Shown piece by piece: positions 1-10,753 of a stretch of DNA of 64,000 bases (position 1 is its first letter; each line of letters begins with the position of its first letter). Origin of the DNA: Sipunculus nudus (Eukaryota > Annelida > Sipuncula > Golfingiida > Sipunculidae); contig CM049313.1 of assembly GCA_026874595.1 (NCBI GenBank), forward strand, positions 65,600,159 through 65,664,158, read 5' to 3'. Made by a program: the position numbers and the translations under genes. Below the pieces are notes generated by a model. The model worked only from the letters and a program-made list of their open reading frames with translations. It searched no databases and was not told where the DNA came from.

Positions 1-395
1 ATTCTCAGAACAATTCTAACATTTAATTACACTAAATCAATACAATTACACAGTATAACAATAATGAAAATTTACATCACCAGAGTGTCCGGATCTTAGG
101 CTTTGATTTCTGGATACCACCACTGTCACAGCTCATCAAGAGTCCCTCAACACAAATAATCCACGTAAACATTTCAAATAAATCCTCCCAGACACTAGTC
201 CGAATTAATCTCGAAAACAATCTGTTGTCATCCAAAAGTGAAGATCTGGTAATAATCCCAAAGGCAAACTGAAGACAATCCGTAAATAAAGTCTGTATTA
301 TGTCCGTAGAATATCAATAAGTTCTGCATTCATCGGAAAGGTCAAAAAAAAAACTCATGAGAGAGTCACACTCTTCCGTGTCCGCTGGTATCTTC
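1..395 (-). mobile_element. LTR fragment of a Gmr1-like Ty3/Gypsy element
   Basis: This stretch aligns with moderate identity to the LTR at 34126-34932. Shared blocks include ACACTAAATCAATACAATTA near 29, a GGATACCA...CACTGTCAC block near 112, and the TCCGTGTCCGCTGG block near 378 that matches 34587. Orientation is the same as that LTR (element on the minus strand). The left end is cut by the window edge, so U5 and the rest are not visible. It runs straight into the start of gag without pol, so this is an internally deleted copy or two adjoining fragments. It lies in an intron of the SLC22 gene. Confidence 0.55.
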
Positions 396-820
396 CTCTC
401 TTATCTTTGTTTTTCTAATTCTTTATTGCTAGCTCATATTGCATTTCTCACTTTTAAAATTCTAACTGCATAGCAAGGCTGTCATATTTGTATGTTTCCA
501 CTTCACGCTCTTCAATTAAACTATTGCGTACTAGATCTTGCATGATTTTAGCAATGATATCAGGCTTTCTCAAAGCCTATTTCACACCTAGCCCTAAGTG
601 TTGTCCCAAACGCAACAACCGATCTTTTGTCAAATGTTCAGGTAGATCAGGGTCTGGATCTTCAACAAATGCCTCAGGTTCGAAGTCTGCCATATTGAGA
701 TGTTAAAACAACAACTAGAAACACTGAGATTAATCTTGTAAAAAATGTATTGTAAACAATATGTCTAGGAAAAATAAATTTTCAAAACTATTAAGCCTCC
801 CGGACAAGCCAACAATATTA
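396..820 (-). pseudogene. gag: Gypsy gag N-terminus and 5' leader (broken)
   Basis: Reading the minus strand from the ATG at 693, the product starts MADFEPEAFVEDPDPD, closely matching the gag start at 25440 (MADFKPETFVEDPDPD). It continues into a Gln/Glu/Lys-rich segment seen more fully at 24968-25195, but stops and frameshifts interrupt it near 600 and below. Only about 100 codons of gag remain before the sequence joins LTR material near 395. Bases 694-735 match the 5' leader upstream of the second gag copy (ending AACACTGAG). The capsid, nucleocapsid and all of pol are absent. I infer an internal deletion between LTR and gag; short similar T-rich sequence at the join could have guided it. 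Confidence 0.6.
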
Positions 821-967
821 TGTTACGAAGATAAATTTCTCAGGGGAAAATATCGGTCCGATCCGAGATTCGAACCCATGTCGGCGGCGCACATGTCCGG
901 CGTTCCAATTGCTTCCCTAGAAAAGCATGCGTGACAGTTCGGTCCGCTTTTAGGTCACCCCGTAACA
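821..967 (-). repeat. 147-bp TGTTACG...CGTAACA segment with tRNA-like core
   Basis: The segment begins TGTTACG and ends CGTAACA, perfect 7-bp terminal inverted repeats. On the minus strand its centre carries a B-box-like GGGTTCGAATCTC (865-877) preceded at tRNA-like distance by AGCAATTGGAACGCCGG, which resembles the D-arm/A-box of a tRNA. The anticodon region is degenerate, so it is not a functional tRNA gene. It could be a tRNA-derived SINE relic, or a very short LTR-like element, since the TGTTAC terminus is shared with the Gypsy LTRs here. No convincing target duplication is visible. Confidence 0.4.
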
Positions 968-1059
968 ACTGTGTACAGTTACCAGACATAGTTAGGAGAA
1001 AAAAGTGATACTGATCTATTTCATTGATGCTTTGATATTGGAGATTTTGTTATATATAC

Positions 1060-4000
1060 CTTATTCTTTCTCGCAAGTAAATTCAGCACAGTCTCGGCTT
1101 CTTTCTTCTTGTTGTTTGCCACCAGCCAGACGGGAGTTTCATTCAGAATACTAATAAAACATTGAAAAGCAACTTTTAGTGAACGCTGAAGAACCACTGG
1201 CATCCCCTTTCCAGAAATATTTTATGTTATATCTATATCGCGCAAGATAAGAATTTTCATTTATAATAACCTATTAACTGCGAAAGTGAAAATTTTCTTA
1301 AGATCAAGGTGCGTCGAAGATGGCAGATCTTACTGTAATATAAGTTCAGACTATAGATCTGAATTATCTATAGCTAAATGTTAATATTCAAAGGCTTAAA
1401 GTGCTTAAAGTGGCCCGATACAGCGTAATTGTTATTATCCATAGACTTATACGGTTATTACAGAACCCGAAACAGCGTAATTGTTAATGTCTATCGACTT
1501 ACCTTTTTTACATAAGCCCTTACAGTGTAATTGATAATATCCTTAGACTTATAAACGGTATGTACAGTGATCTATACAGTGTAACTGTTAATATTCATAG
1601 ATAAACGGTATTTACAGAACCCCGATACAGCATAATTGTTAATATCCGTTGACTTACGGTTTGTACTAAAGCCAGATACAGCGTCATTGTCAATATCCAT
1701 AGACTTATATACGGTATGTACGGAAGATTTAAACAGTGTAACTGTTAATATTTATAGACTAACGGTATATACAGAACCCCGATACATCGTAATTGTTTAT
1801 ATCCATAGATTTACGGTATATACAGAACCGGATACAGCGTAATTGGTAATGTCTATATAGACTAACCATAATTACAAAAGCCCGATACAGCGTACTTGTT
1901 AATGTCCATAGACTAACCGTATGTACATAAGGCCGATACAGCTCAATTGTTAATATCCATAGACTTACGGTATGTATAGTAACCCGAGAAAAGGGAGCGC
2001 GGAAAGCACTCCGTGGAGATATCGCCATGGTCTTATGAAGTAGGCAAATAGTATCACAATCATACAACTAATTGTCCATTGGATTTGAACCAACGCACCG
2101 ACAAACCCTCGAAGTCTCGCTGCGTACATTTCAGTAGTTAATGATTGGCCAGAGTGTGAAATCGCCTGAAACAAGTTTCTTTATTAAGAAATATGTTATT
2201 TTAAAATAAAAAAAATCCTTAGTAATACCAGGAAATAAAAGTTTGACCTATATTTATGATAATTCCATAATACGTTCGCAGGCTTACAGCCGAACCATCT
2301 TTATTCACGGAAACATTCAGAAATAAATAATATACCAGAGTTCATAATTAAATAATATTTCTACTACTGAATTGTATTCTTAATGAATCATCATGATTAC
2401 ACAAACAATGAAAAAAAATCATATTTGAATGAATATACCTACTAATATAAAGACTCCAACACATAGACGCAAAACAAGGAACATCATATAACTTGTGGAG
2501 AATACCGACAGGACACTTAGGGCCGCAAATGCAACCAGTAGTCCAATATGTGTCCTTTTTCTCCCAAAGAAGTCAATGAGCATCGGACAGAACAACTCTC
2601 CCACTATGGCCACGATTCTACCAGCTGACGTAGAGAGACCAACTAGGTAATCTCCCCCACACACTAAGTCCCACTGAAAATAAGGAAACATAATAATTGA
2701 ACATGATTTGTATTACACCTGAGGCATCTCTGCGAATTAAATAATCTGACGATCTTACATTTTTCTCCGCAAACATCACGCTCTTTACACAGCGCTTTTC
2801 CTATAGGCCTACTCCCTATATCGTAAGCGCTGTTTCTTTTGACCTCGTATCCTGCGTAGCTACACCAGAGGGGAGCACTTTACTTTGGTCCAATCAGATG
2901 AGACCTGGTGCTGGAAGACACGGCCTCTATGACTGGCTGAAATGGTCACATAATTAATAAATAGCAAATGTTAATTTTGTTGTCAAAATCCTTTAAGGGG
3001 TTGAAGAGACCATTGTGTTTGAGCTGGAGCACAAACTGATTCCATTATTTTTTGTGGTCCTCTTGACTGCACAAAAACAATGCCCGATATGCGACACCCA
3101 ACCAATGCGTCAAAAAATGTCCATAATTATCAGGACGTGGTGCAGTAAAACGGTTTACCAGCCAAGCGAGGAATACACGGAGCCAACGTTGTTACATTTC
3201 GTTTTGAGTAACAGCTCATCTCTCCGGAAACCATTTGAACAGGCCACAACTCAGAGAGAATGACCTGACACGTGATGCCATGATGCCCGTAGAGTGTTTG
3301 TTAACTGGCATTTGGTTGGCTGCAAGTCACATCATACGCACAATGTTTTTCAGCAGACAACACCACCCGGTGTCTTAGTGTAACAAAAATGGTCAAACCA
3401 GGCAGCGGGAAAATCAGTAGCTTGCGCAAACATCAACGCCCTACGTGTTTCATTGTGTTGGTTTTTCTCATACTTCCATGATTGTTTTATGACTAACCAT
3501 AAATTGTTATTTTATTTTGCAATTGTCCACGTTTTCTATTGAGACACGCAAGAATAAAAGAAGTTAGAACAGTTTGTGGTTTTTTTTTTGGAAATATCGC
3601 CTGGAAAGATTTAATTTACCCGCTTGTATCACCAAATGGCGCTTTTTTGTGATGTAGGAATTTTTTTAGTTTATATATGTAGACTTCATATACCTATAGC
3701 CAGTAAAATAAGCAAGGAAGTTTTGTTGCCCCCCCCCCCTCCCTCATGTGTGTGTGTGTGTTTTAATGTTTGTTCACAACTTAACACATGCAATCATAAA
3801 CGGAATTGCTGATATCTCATGACATTTTCAGGGCTTTTCGGGAATGGTCCAGTGAAGAATAGATTGGATTTTGGTTTGGATTCGGCACATGATCCGTATT
3901 TAGGATTGTCGTTAAGGAATATTCACAAATTTATGGTAAATTATGTATGAATTAACTTGGGACTATGGACTAAATGTGTAAATGTAAACACATTTATGGG

Positions 4001-4753
4001 TGCATCCTTCGATAGGAACTCCCATATTGCGGAGGCTTGCATTCCTTAGAACTCAGATTTCTAGTTTCTATAACGTACTATTGTTTTTAATATTTGATAA
4101 ACCTACTTCAGTGACAATGGACTCCCCAGGATTCTGTTGGTAATTCCATCCACCAGTACACGGCATCGTGTAGTTGTGTGTTTGATTATAAACGTTTATT
4201 GTGCATGTACCCGGCACGTGTATTTCGTCAGGCAGCGAGGAGTTGTCTACTTTGCACTGGTACTTGGGTTCCAAACCTTCAATAAAAAGTCTTATTCATT
4301 ACAAATAGTCAAGTCATATATTGACATAACAAGCATTTTTTTTTAATTTTTATTTAGATCTAAGTTTTACCATAAAGAGCTACTGCATTGCAAGAGAGCA
4401 ATTATTGCACCAAAATCACAACCGGTGGCATTATTTGTTAAGGGGATTTTATTTAAGTATCTTTCCGGTTTAGCGCCATTTGGCCCTATGATATTAGAGA
4501 GTCCACGAACAACGAACTGGCTGTCAAGTTAGGCTTACTAGCCCAATATAAATGCAGACTATGTCGTGTATTTACGGCTAATTTAAGTTAGTCGTAAATT
4601 CATGGCATTATTACCATTAGTTTTCAGTCTTTATTCAGGACAGTCGGTATCACTGAAGGCTTAGCTATTAGAAAACATCATCTCCACATACACACAAACA
4701 CATACACCTCTACACACTCCCGGGTACACTTTCTGCATCTCCTACATCAAAAC

Positions 4754-4802
<49 letters not shown>

Positions 4803-4943
4803 GGAGAGAGACTTACCTATGAAAATTATGGCCAAGAAGTTGCTGACTAAAGGGAAATATGTGCTGAGGCCCATGGACATGAGTATGGCGAAACTCCACG
4901 GCGTCACCGTACCAACTTTAGATAATGCTTCGTGTACATCCAT
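1060..4943 (-). CDS. SLC22-family transporter, exons 1-5 (partial gene)
   Basis: This is a major-facilitator transporter of the SLC22 organic cation/carnitine type, acting at the plasma membrane. Exons on the minus strand: 4943-4817, 4276-4107, 2673-2443, 2165-1969 and 1150-1060. Donors are GTAAGT, GTAGGT, GTAGGT, GTAAGT and GTATAT; all acceptors end in AG, and phases (1,0,0,2,0) agree. The 272 codons cover TM1 (about residues 14-40), the large extracellular loop (Cys50, 67, 82; sequons at N54, N73, N77), the SIVTE/WDLVC family motif across the exon 2/3 joint, the MFS loop DFFGRKR at 133-139, TM2-TM6, and ETPVWL (canonical ESPRWL) at 246-251. SLC22 proteins usually have about 550 residues, so TM7-12 must lie beyond the left edge. 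The start at 4943 (MDVHEALSKVG) fits the family; an in-frame ATG at 4979 is possible. The substrate cannot be told from sequence. No stop or frameshift is seen. Confidence 0.9.
1412..1985. repeat. About 50-bp minisatellite (around 11 units) spanning the SLC22 exon 4 donor
   Basis: Diverged units share the pattern CCGATACAGCGTAATTG, then TTAATATCCATAGACTTACGG, then TATGTACAGAAC. Units are 48-62 bp, longer ones carrying extra TATA-type insertions. The rightmost unit (to 1985) overlaps the exon 4 boundary: its ACTTAC at 1963-1968 is the minus-strand GTAAGT donor. Copies of ACTTAC survive in at least two other units (near 1495 and 1650) and near-copies in several more. The repeat therefore probably arose from the exon/intron junction itself. 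Confidence 0.85.
2674..4106 (-). other. SLC22 intron 2
   Basis: The intron is 1.43 kb between donor GTAGGT (4106-4101) and an acceptor preceded by TTCCTTATTTTCAG. It contains a 9-bp perfect inverted repeat ACAGCGCTT/AAGCGCTGT (2789-2797 and 2825-2833, 27-bp loop), a C-run plus (TG)n tract near 3730-3762, and a GC-richer stretch around 2780-3400 that looks unlike the rest of the intron. I recognise no protein or element there. Confidence 0.6.
4472..4580. repeat. Dispersed repeat shared with 62611-62710
   Basis: Inside SLC22 intron 1. It shares TTAGCGCCATTT, a middle GA/TC-rich block, CCCAATATAAATGC and a GTGTATTTACGGC-type ending with the stretch at 62611-62710, in the same order and spacing. 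This points to a short interspersed repeat family present at least twice in 64 kb. Confidence 0.5.
4755..4810. repeat. (GA)n microsatellite next to the exon 1 donor
   Basis: A nearly pure GA/AG tract ends immediately before the minus-strand donor ACTTAC at 4811-4816. In the SLC22 transcript this is a (CU)n tract right after the first 5' splice site. Confidence 0.9.
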
Positions 4944-5144
4944 GCCTGTGTGGTATACACGAAGTGGCTTTATCGTCAATACACAAGATATCGGAATGTG
5001 TTTTTGTATCGTCAGTGCCTTTTTGGTCCTAAATCCAAGTGAATTAATAATGTCAAATGAGAAAGAGAATCACAGATATGTTTTGATACTTCAACAGGCT
5101 TTAATGTTTGTTTTAAATTAAATTATACAGGTATGAGTTACCGA

Positions 5145-5410
5145 CATATAAAGAGTATATTCCCGCCAACACGACCTCCTGCGCAACCAGATAAAATAAG
5201 TCGTGTAAGCGGGTCGTCGTGTTAGCGGGTTGTTCGTGTTAGTGAGGTGTTCGTCTGAGCAGGGTTGTCGTGTAAGCGGAGTGGTCGTGTTAGCTGGAGG
5301 TTTTAAACTATTTTTGATAATTCATGTTAGTCCTAGACCAAAAATGTGGTCTTCTTTGCCAGGGTGCTCGTCATAGTGGGGTGGTCGCCATCCAAGAACT
5401 AACTTGTAAT
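5145..5410. mobile_element. Pogo/Tigger-like terminal fragment (tentative)
   Basis: Repetitive phrases such as GTCGTGTTAGCGGGTTGTTCGTG and a block ending GTGGGGTGGTCGCC at 5375-5390 are the reverse complement, loosely, of the TIR-like GCGACCACCCCACAAGTAGGACGAC sequence at 39380 and 42220. Such terminal phrases resemble ends of Tc1/mariner-pogo superfamily elements. No transposase is present. Confidence 0.35.
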
Positions 5411-5667
5411 TACTAAAGTAAATAAATATGGAACAAAACACATGTACTTAGAAGAAAAAAAAAAAAAAAAAAAACATGCTTCGTTATTTGAAACAACAAC
5501 GCTGAAAGTTTATATTGACTTATAAAGTTATACTGACTGACTCCATCTCTTTCTTTTTATTAATTATTGCAAACATTGAATAGATTTCTTTTCGACAGGT
5601 TAAAAATGAATAAAAATGATAATTAAGTAAGCGTTACAGAATGTTATATTGGCATTCGTTATCACAA
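5411..5667. other. AT-rich spacer
   Basis: AT-rich unique sequence with an A19 run at 5456-5474. It forms the left flank of the 6.4-kb tandem array. No gene is seen. Confidence 0.5.
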
Positions 5668-5892
5668 ACATATAAAATTACGAAAAGGAATAACTATCCG
5701 ATTATAAAGTAAATATGTTAAAAGCCATAACAAGGAATATTTTAATTAAAACATCCACATATATGTCCATAGTATATCTTCCTCTCCAGTTAACAAAGGA
5801 GTGTTGGAAACTAGTTAAAGAAGTTACAAACAACAAATGCACACGATCCCTGTACCCACTACATAAGTTTTCTTTTACCTTTGTAAACTACG

Positions 5893-5950
<58 letters not shown>

Positions 5951-6559
5951 TTATTTATCTGCATTCGTGAATTTGTTTCTTACCTTTGTTGTTTTTGCAC
6001 CGGTACGGAAACAATACGATGTGGGGCCTATGACATGACAGTATTTATATGCAAAGTGGTTTAAATTTGATCTCTAAATTATGTACATATAATATTCCCA
6101 TCGGAAAGTTCAATTCTAATAGATGTACTCGGTCTCAAAATACCTAAACGAGGCGTGTGTGCGCATGTGTGTTATATATAATGTATTTTAATTGCGAATG
6201 AGAAATATCAAATTTAACGTATTCCTTAGCACTTTTGAACCAGAAGCGGTACATAACGACCTGTAAAATGGGAAACAAGCATCCAGACACGTGTTTTTGC
6301 ATATTACGACACGGCATAATAGAGGGGAATACATTGGTATCGTTAATGGAATGAATATATCAAGGCCATGCACGGTTTAATTAAAACAGTATAGTCTCGC
6401 CATTCGCTACGCTTCGACCTTTTGAAATTAATTCGGCTAAGTCAAAATAAAAGCTTTTTTTTTTACCTAGCCGAACTGTTTACAAGGGGCATAGCGTGGT
6501 GTCAATTAACCATATCTTCACCTTAAAAAGTCATTCTTTGATCCTCAAAGTGTTTAAAT

Positions 6560-8150
6560 CACGAGGCATGAAGGGATATGTTTCCATGGACGCGAATCTG
6601 CGTGAAAAATCGCTCATATGATTTCGTAACTGGGGCGTTTCCATATGTCCGTCAACGTATACACTTGCAAATCGACACGGCAATTTTCACGCATAGGGTC
6701 TGCGTGAACTACGGGTTTCAGGGTAAAATGACGTCACTTCACAATCTTTTGTGGAAGTCCTGCTCGGTACTGTACAAATCTGCCAGTTCATGCATACCCG
6801 CATATACGCGCGCATGGAAAGATCTATTTTCACGTATATACCTACACACGCATATACGCGCAGATGGTAACACGCCTTTAGCCAATTATATTGGACTGAT
6901 AGGGCCTACGTTAGTCATGAAGTCAGTTACACGGAAAACTGCGATAGCCACCACTCATTTTGCCACGATAACGCTGTACAGAGATAGTAAAGAAAGCCGG
7001 ATGCTTTCACACATTCACGGATAGCAGTACGGATCATTACGGACTTTGATCCGTGGTGTTCCGGCAACCAGCACGGCAGTTTCGCGAGGAGCTTTCGTAC
7101 GTTGACGGATAGCAACACGGATCATCCTGGAGCATCATTCCGGGATCATCCTTGTTATCTCCTGCATCACGCGTTAATACCAGTGAGCATCAGGTGTGAT
7201 CCTTTGTGCACCGGCATGGTGCCGGTCCAAATACGGAGCTCCCGGTGGCTACACGGAGACCACCGGTGTAGTCTGTCCCTACACGGAAGTGCACGGTGTC
7301 TACCAGGACTGATACGGATCATTTTTCATCCGTGTACTCCGGGAAGAAAAATTGCAGAGGTTAAATTTTTTCTCCAAACATGCCGGAGCACCAAGGATCA
7401 CACCGAATGCCTGCCCGATGTTTACACGGTGATAAAAAGTTAACACAGCTTAATTCATGGCGGCCGACGCCATTTCATATGCCTCGTCCGACATTGCTAA
7501 CACTTCCATAACTTTATTTCCATAGACTCGTGTAATAAAATTATGTTTTTTTTATATTGCTTACCAATTACTGATATATATGGAACAAAATATCTAAAAA
7601 TCAGACTGCAGGTGCATGCAACATGTTAATAATATAAAACGGAAGTAATGATACTTTATAGTACACAAAGTAAGTATAATGTTCCAAAGAAATGGCAGCA
7701 CTTTTGTGCACCTTTATAACGTAAGAAGTTTGGTCCAGTCGCAAGGAGCCAATTTTAAAGAAGTTCCACTGCAGGCAAATTTATTCAAATCAAATTCATT
7801 TACATCAGTTCTTTCACTCCAGATCACGCATTATCTCCCTCGGATGTCTACGGATCGCCACGGAAGCTTGTACGGCTGTCCAAAGGCGGGGAGAGTGGCA
7901 ATATGGCAGCCCTACGGCGGGGGCGGTTGTACCAAGGGTATATACAGGGAGATGTCACTATATGATATGCATAGTTGGGGCTACGGTGACCCACGGATCG
8001 GGATTAAAACCGTTTAAAACTACCATAGCGACCTATGGATCGACGCAGACCAACCGGGATCGGTACGATTTGCCGTGGGACTCACCAAGGACCGCCAAGG
8101 ATGCCCCCGATTTCCAGCACCGTTACTTATCGTAGCTTTACACCGTGAAT
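6560..8150. other. CpG-containing segment with recurrent ACGGATC/GATCCGT words (copy 1)
   Basis: Base composition differs sharply from the AT-rich surroundings. ACGGATC, ACGGATAGCA, CACGGA and GATCCGT words recur many times, some as hairpins, such as ACGGATCA (7029-7036) facing TGATCCGT (7047-7054). Open frames of 112-148 codons exist (6578-7024, 7102-7443, 7679-8017), but they resemble nothing I know and overlap frames on the other strand. The same stretch recurs in copies 2 and 3 at about 13015-14600 and 19442-21030. It may be a non-autonomous transposon body; its ends are not identified. Confidence 0.4.
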
Positions 8151-8309
8151 GTATGACTTGGGCTTTAATACAGCGTTCTCGTATCAGAGAGTTTACCGAG
8201 AGGCAAAATCTTTCGTTTACGCAATATTTTCCCAACAAACAAGCATCTTATTTAATAAACATACATAAATTAATATTATATATATTACATATATATATAT
8301 ATACATATA

Positions 8310-8350
<41 letters not shown>

Positions 8351-8866
8351 CTACAACATTAGCATTAAAAGACATGGCGATACATATGTCCATGGATATA
8401 AAAATAATATGCTAATAATATGTGTATTGTTTTACACAGGTAGAATCATCGAAAATAACATAAGAAATTATGCGTAAAAGCTTGTCATAGAGAGGTATCG
8501 TTTCTCTTGGCGTTTTCAAATTGAAATAGGCTTTTACCTTCAGGATGGGCAACTTTCACAATACTCTTCGGATTGTATACCTCACCTGCTGTTATTATGG
8601 ATACGTAACACTTCTTAGTAACCCTGGCAGATTAGATCATCCAGTAATCTTTTAAAGGCGCCTTTCTCTGTCCTCGTAAATGTCCTCTAAACAGCTGCCA
8701 CACTTGCGCTATATTTTCTGAAGGGAAATGTTAAATGTTGTTAATTTCCATTACGAATCCCGCATATTTCACATATATCATTAAATACACCTGTGCAACG
8801 TCACTTATACTTAATTATAAATCTAATTCAAAAACTTAATAATGTTCGTATCAATTTTTTTCACAG

Positions 8867-9262
8867 ATCAGTATACATTCTGTTCCGCAGTTAATAAAAC
8901 ACAATACGCTCAAGATACTGATTATCGCTGGTGCAATACCAATCATTTTGCAGTTACAACACTACAAGACAATCTAGCTAGATTTCGATTTAGCATTAAC
9001 AATACCAGAAAGGTTTGTATAATAAGGATTTTCTTTTTAGGAGCATAGCTAAATTCCTGAAGCTAATAAATATACCTTGAATATTTAAATAATCAGAAAA
9101 ATACCCTGACATATCATCATGAGCGAGAGTAACTTTGCACTACTGATATGGTGTATATGTTTATATAACTATAGTGCTTTCTGTCTCTCTTCTCAGGCAG
9201 ATCATCCAAAATTATTAAAGGGACATAATCAGGAGCAGTCCATTGTCACTGAAATAAATGAG
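8867..9262 (+). CDS. Two candidate host exons (copy 1), partial gene
   Basis: Exon a, 8867-9012, follows the acceptor TTTTTTTCACAG and ends AAAG|GTTTGT. Exon b, 9197-9262, follows TGTCTCTCTTCTCAG and ends GAG|GTAACT. Phases are 1 in, 0 between and 0 out, giving 70 open codons with two Cys and NKT and NNT glycosylation sequons, which suits an extracellular loop. Exon b contains SIVTE just before its donor and shares the 17-mer AGTCCATTGTCACTGAA with SLC22 exon 2 at the equivalent position and phase. It may therefore be a diverged SLC22-type extracellular-loop exon pair; the rest of the fit is weak. No upstream or downstream coding exon is found in the unit: a truncated LTR follows at once. Confidence 0.45.
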
Positions 9263-9284
9263 GTAACTTCATTTGGCCACACAC

Positions 9285-9504
9285 TCAGGGTTCAACACGT
9301 GGGCCGGCCCTGCTCGGCCAGGCAAAAAAGTGGTAGACTAGCATGACCGCTGTGATGACACGTAGGCCGCACCCGGCCAGCCAGAACATGGAACGCTGTA
9401 GCATAGTAACGCCCAGGACTTGAGCCAAACACGAATCAGAATAACAACAGCGCTCAGTAAAAGAGACATGTCAACAGCTCACAATAAAACAGACATCTGT
9501 AGCA
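9285..9504 (-). mobile_element. Truncated LTR (U3 side) of Gypsy element, copy 1
   Basis: The stretch resembles the right part of the LTR at 34126-34932: a CAGGGTTCAACACGTGGGCCGGCC block corresponds to the reverse complement of the GGCCGGCTAACGTGTGAACCCTG block near 33170. It ends TGTAGCA immediately before the CTCTCCCTCCTG polypurine tract (purine-rich on the minus strand). Only about 220 bp of an approximately 800-bp LTR is present, fused on its left to the intron after exon b. Confidence 0.6.
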
Positions 9505-9639
9505 CTCTCCCTCCTGTTAGAAAAAAGAAAGTTTTCCCGGAAAACTTTCTTTTTTTTTGCGATCACAATCACTAAATCTTTACAATATCTCAAGAACATC
9601 TTATTTACAACATTACATAAACATCTTGTTTACAACATT

Positions 9640-10753
9640 TCATAAACATCTCGATAAGCAATCAGCAAGTAAATTGTCTTTCCCTGAAATGTGTCTGAAT
9701 TCAAGGTTGTAATCCTGTAAAAACAAACTCCAACTCAACAATCTTTGATTTTTACAATTCAACTTGTTCATGAACGTGAGGGGATTGTGATCACTGAAAA
9801 AAATGATAGGCTTGACTGACCTCAAAATGTTGCAATGCCAAAATCAAAGCCAAACATTCTTTTTTAATAGTGGAGTAATGTTTCTGGTTTGCATTAAACT
9901 TTCTTGAAAAATAACAAATTGGATGATCTATGCCATGACTGCCTTCTTGTAACAACACAGCACCAGCAGCAGGATCACTAGCATCCACAGCTAACTTAAA
10001 AGGTACAGAAAAGTCTGGAGCTACGAAAACTGGTGAACTTTGCAGAATTGCTTTCAAATTCTGAAATGCATTTTCACACTGAACATACCATACACATTTT
10101 AATTTCTTCTTTAACAAATTAGCCAAAGGTTCAGCTACAGCAGAAAAATAGGGATAAAACTTCCTGTAGTATATAACTATACAAAGAAAACCCATTATTT
10201 GTTTTTTATTTTCTGGTCTATGAAATGCAGAAATAGCACCTATTTTAGCATCAACAGGTTTTACTTGACCCTGCCCTACAATATTACCCATAAATGTTAC
10301 TTAAGCATGACTTAACTCAGATTTTACTGAGTTGATGGTCAGACGTGCTTCACTGAGGTCGCGAAGAATTTGCAGATGTTTCTCCCAGGTTTCGCTGTAC
10401 ACAATAAGGTCATCAGTATATGCGTCGCAGCCCTGAATTTCCTTGTCCTGGAACGTGGCTGGCGAGTTCTTTATGCCAAATGGCATAACTTTATACTGGT
10501 ACTGTCCTTGCGGCGTCACAAATGCGGACACTTCTTTCGCTCGTTCTCTAAGCGGAACTTGCCAGAATCCTTTTAGCAAGTCAAACTTGGAGACATATCT
10601 GGAGTTACCGACTCTATCAATACAATCATCGATCCTCGGAATCGGGAACGTGTCAGTCTTTGTGACAGAATTCATCTGTGCATATATGGTAACTTCCATC
10701 AGGTTTTGGCGCAAGAATACAAGGTGAACTCCAGTTACTGTTACTAGGTTCAA
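9640..10753 (-). pseudogene. pol: Gypsy RT-RNase H, decayed (copy 1)
   Basis: Three overlapping minus-strand frames (10753-10301, 10291-9791, 9825-9640) give RT followed by RNase H. RT motifs visible: KFDLLKGFWQVPL, a TPQGQYQYKVMPFG block, and DAYTDDLIVYS (YxDD box YTDD). RNase H shows KLAVDASDPAAG and FSDHNPLTFMNK. Compared with 35790-36167, about eight residues between ATFQ and IQGCDAY are missing, and frameshifts separate the three frames. The same defects occur in all three tandem copies, so decay preceded amplification. Not functional. Confidence 0.9.

Noticed and set aside
865-960. tRNA gene on the minus strand
   Set aside because: B-box is good but acceptor and anticodon stems do not pair; kept only as a tRNA-like core.
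3015-3263. 82-codon plus-strand frame in SLC22 intron 2
   Set aside because: No motif, opposite strand to the gene, no splice signals noted.
5715-6038. Frames ending in long Tyr-Ile runs (also 8075, 12160, 18608, 33927, 40017, 42869, 50487)
   Set aside because: The Tyr/Ile runs are translated (TA)n microsatellites; no splice or start context supports them.
6578-8017. 112-148 codon frames in the CpG-containing segment of each tandem unit
   Set aside because: Frames are open on both strands in the same place and show no known motif; sequence looks like a structured repeat rather than coding.
10370-10727. Plus-strand frames over the RT region (and counterparts in other copies)
   Set aside because: They are shadows of the minus-strand RT.
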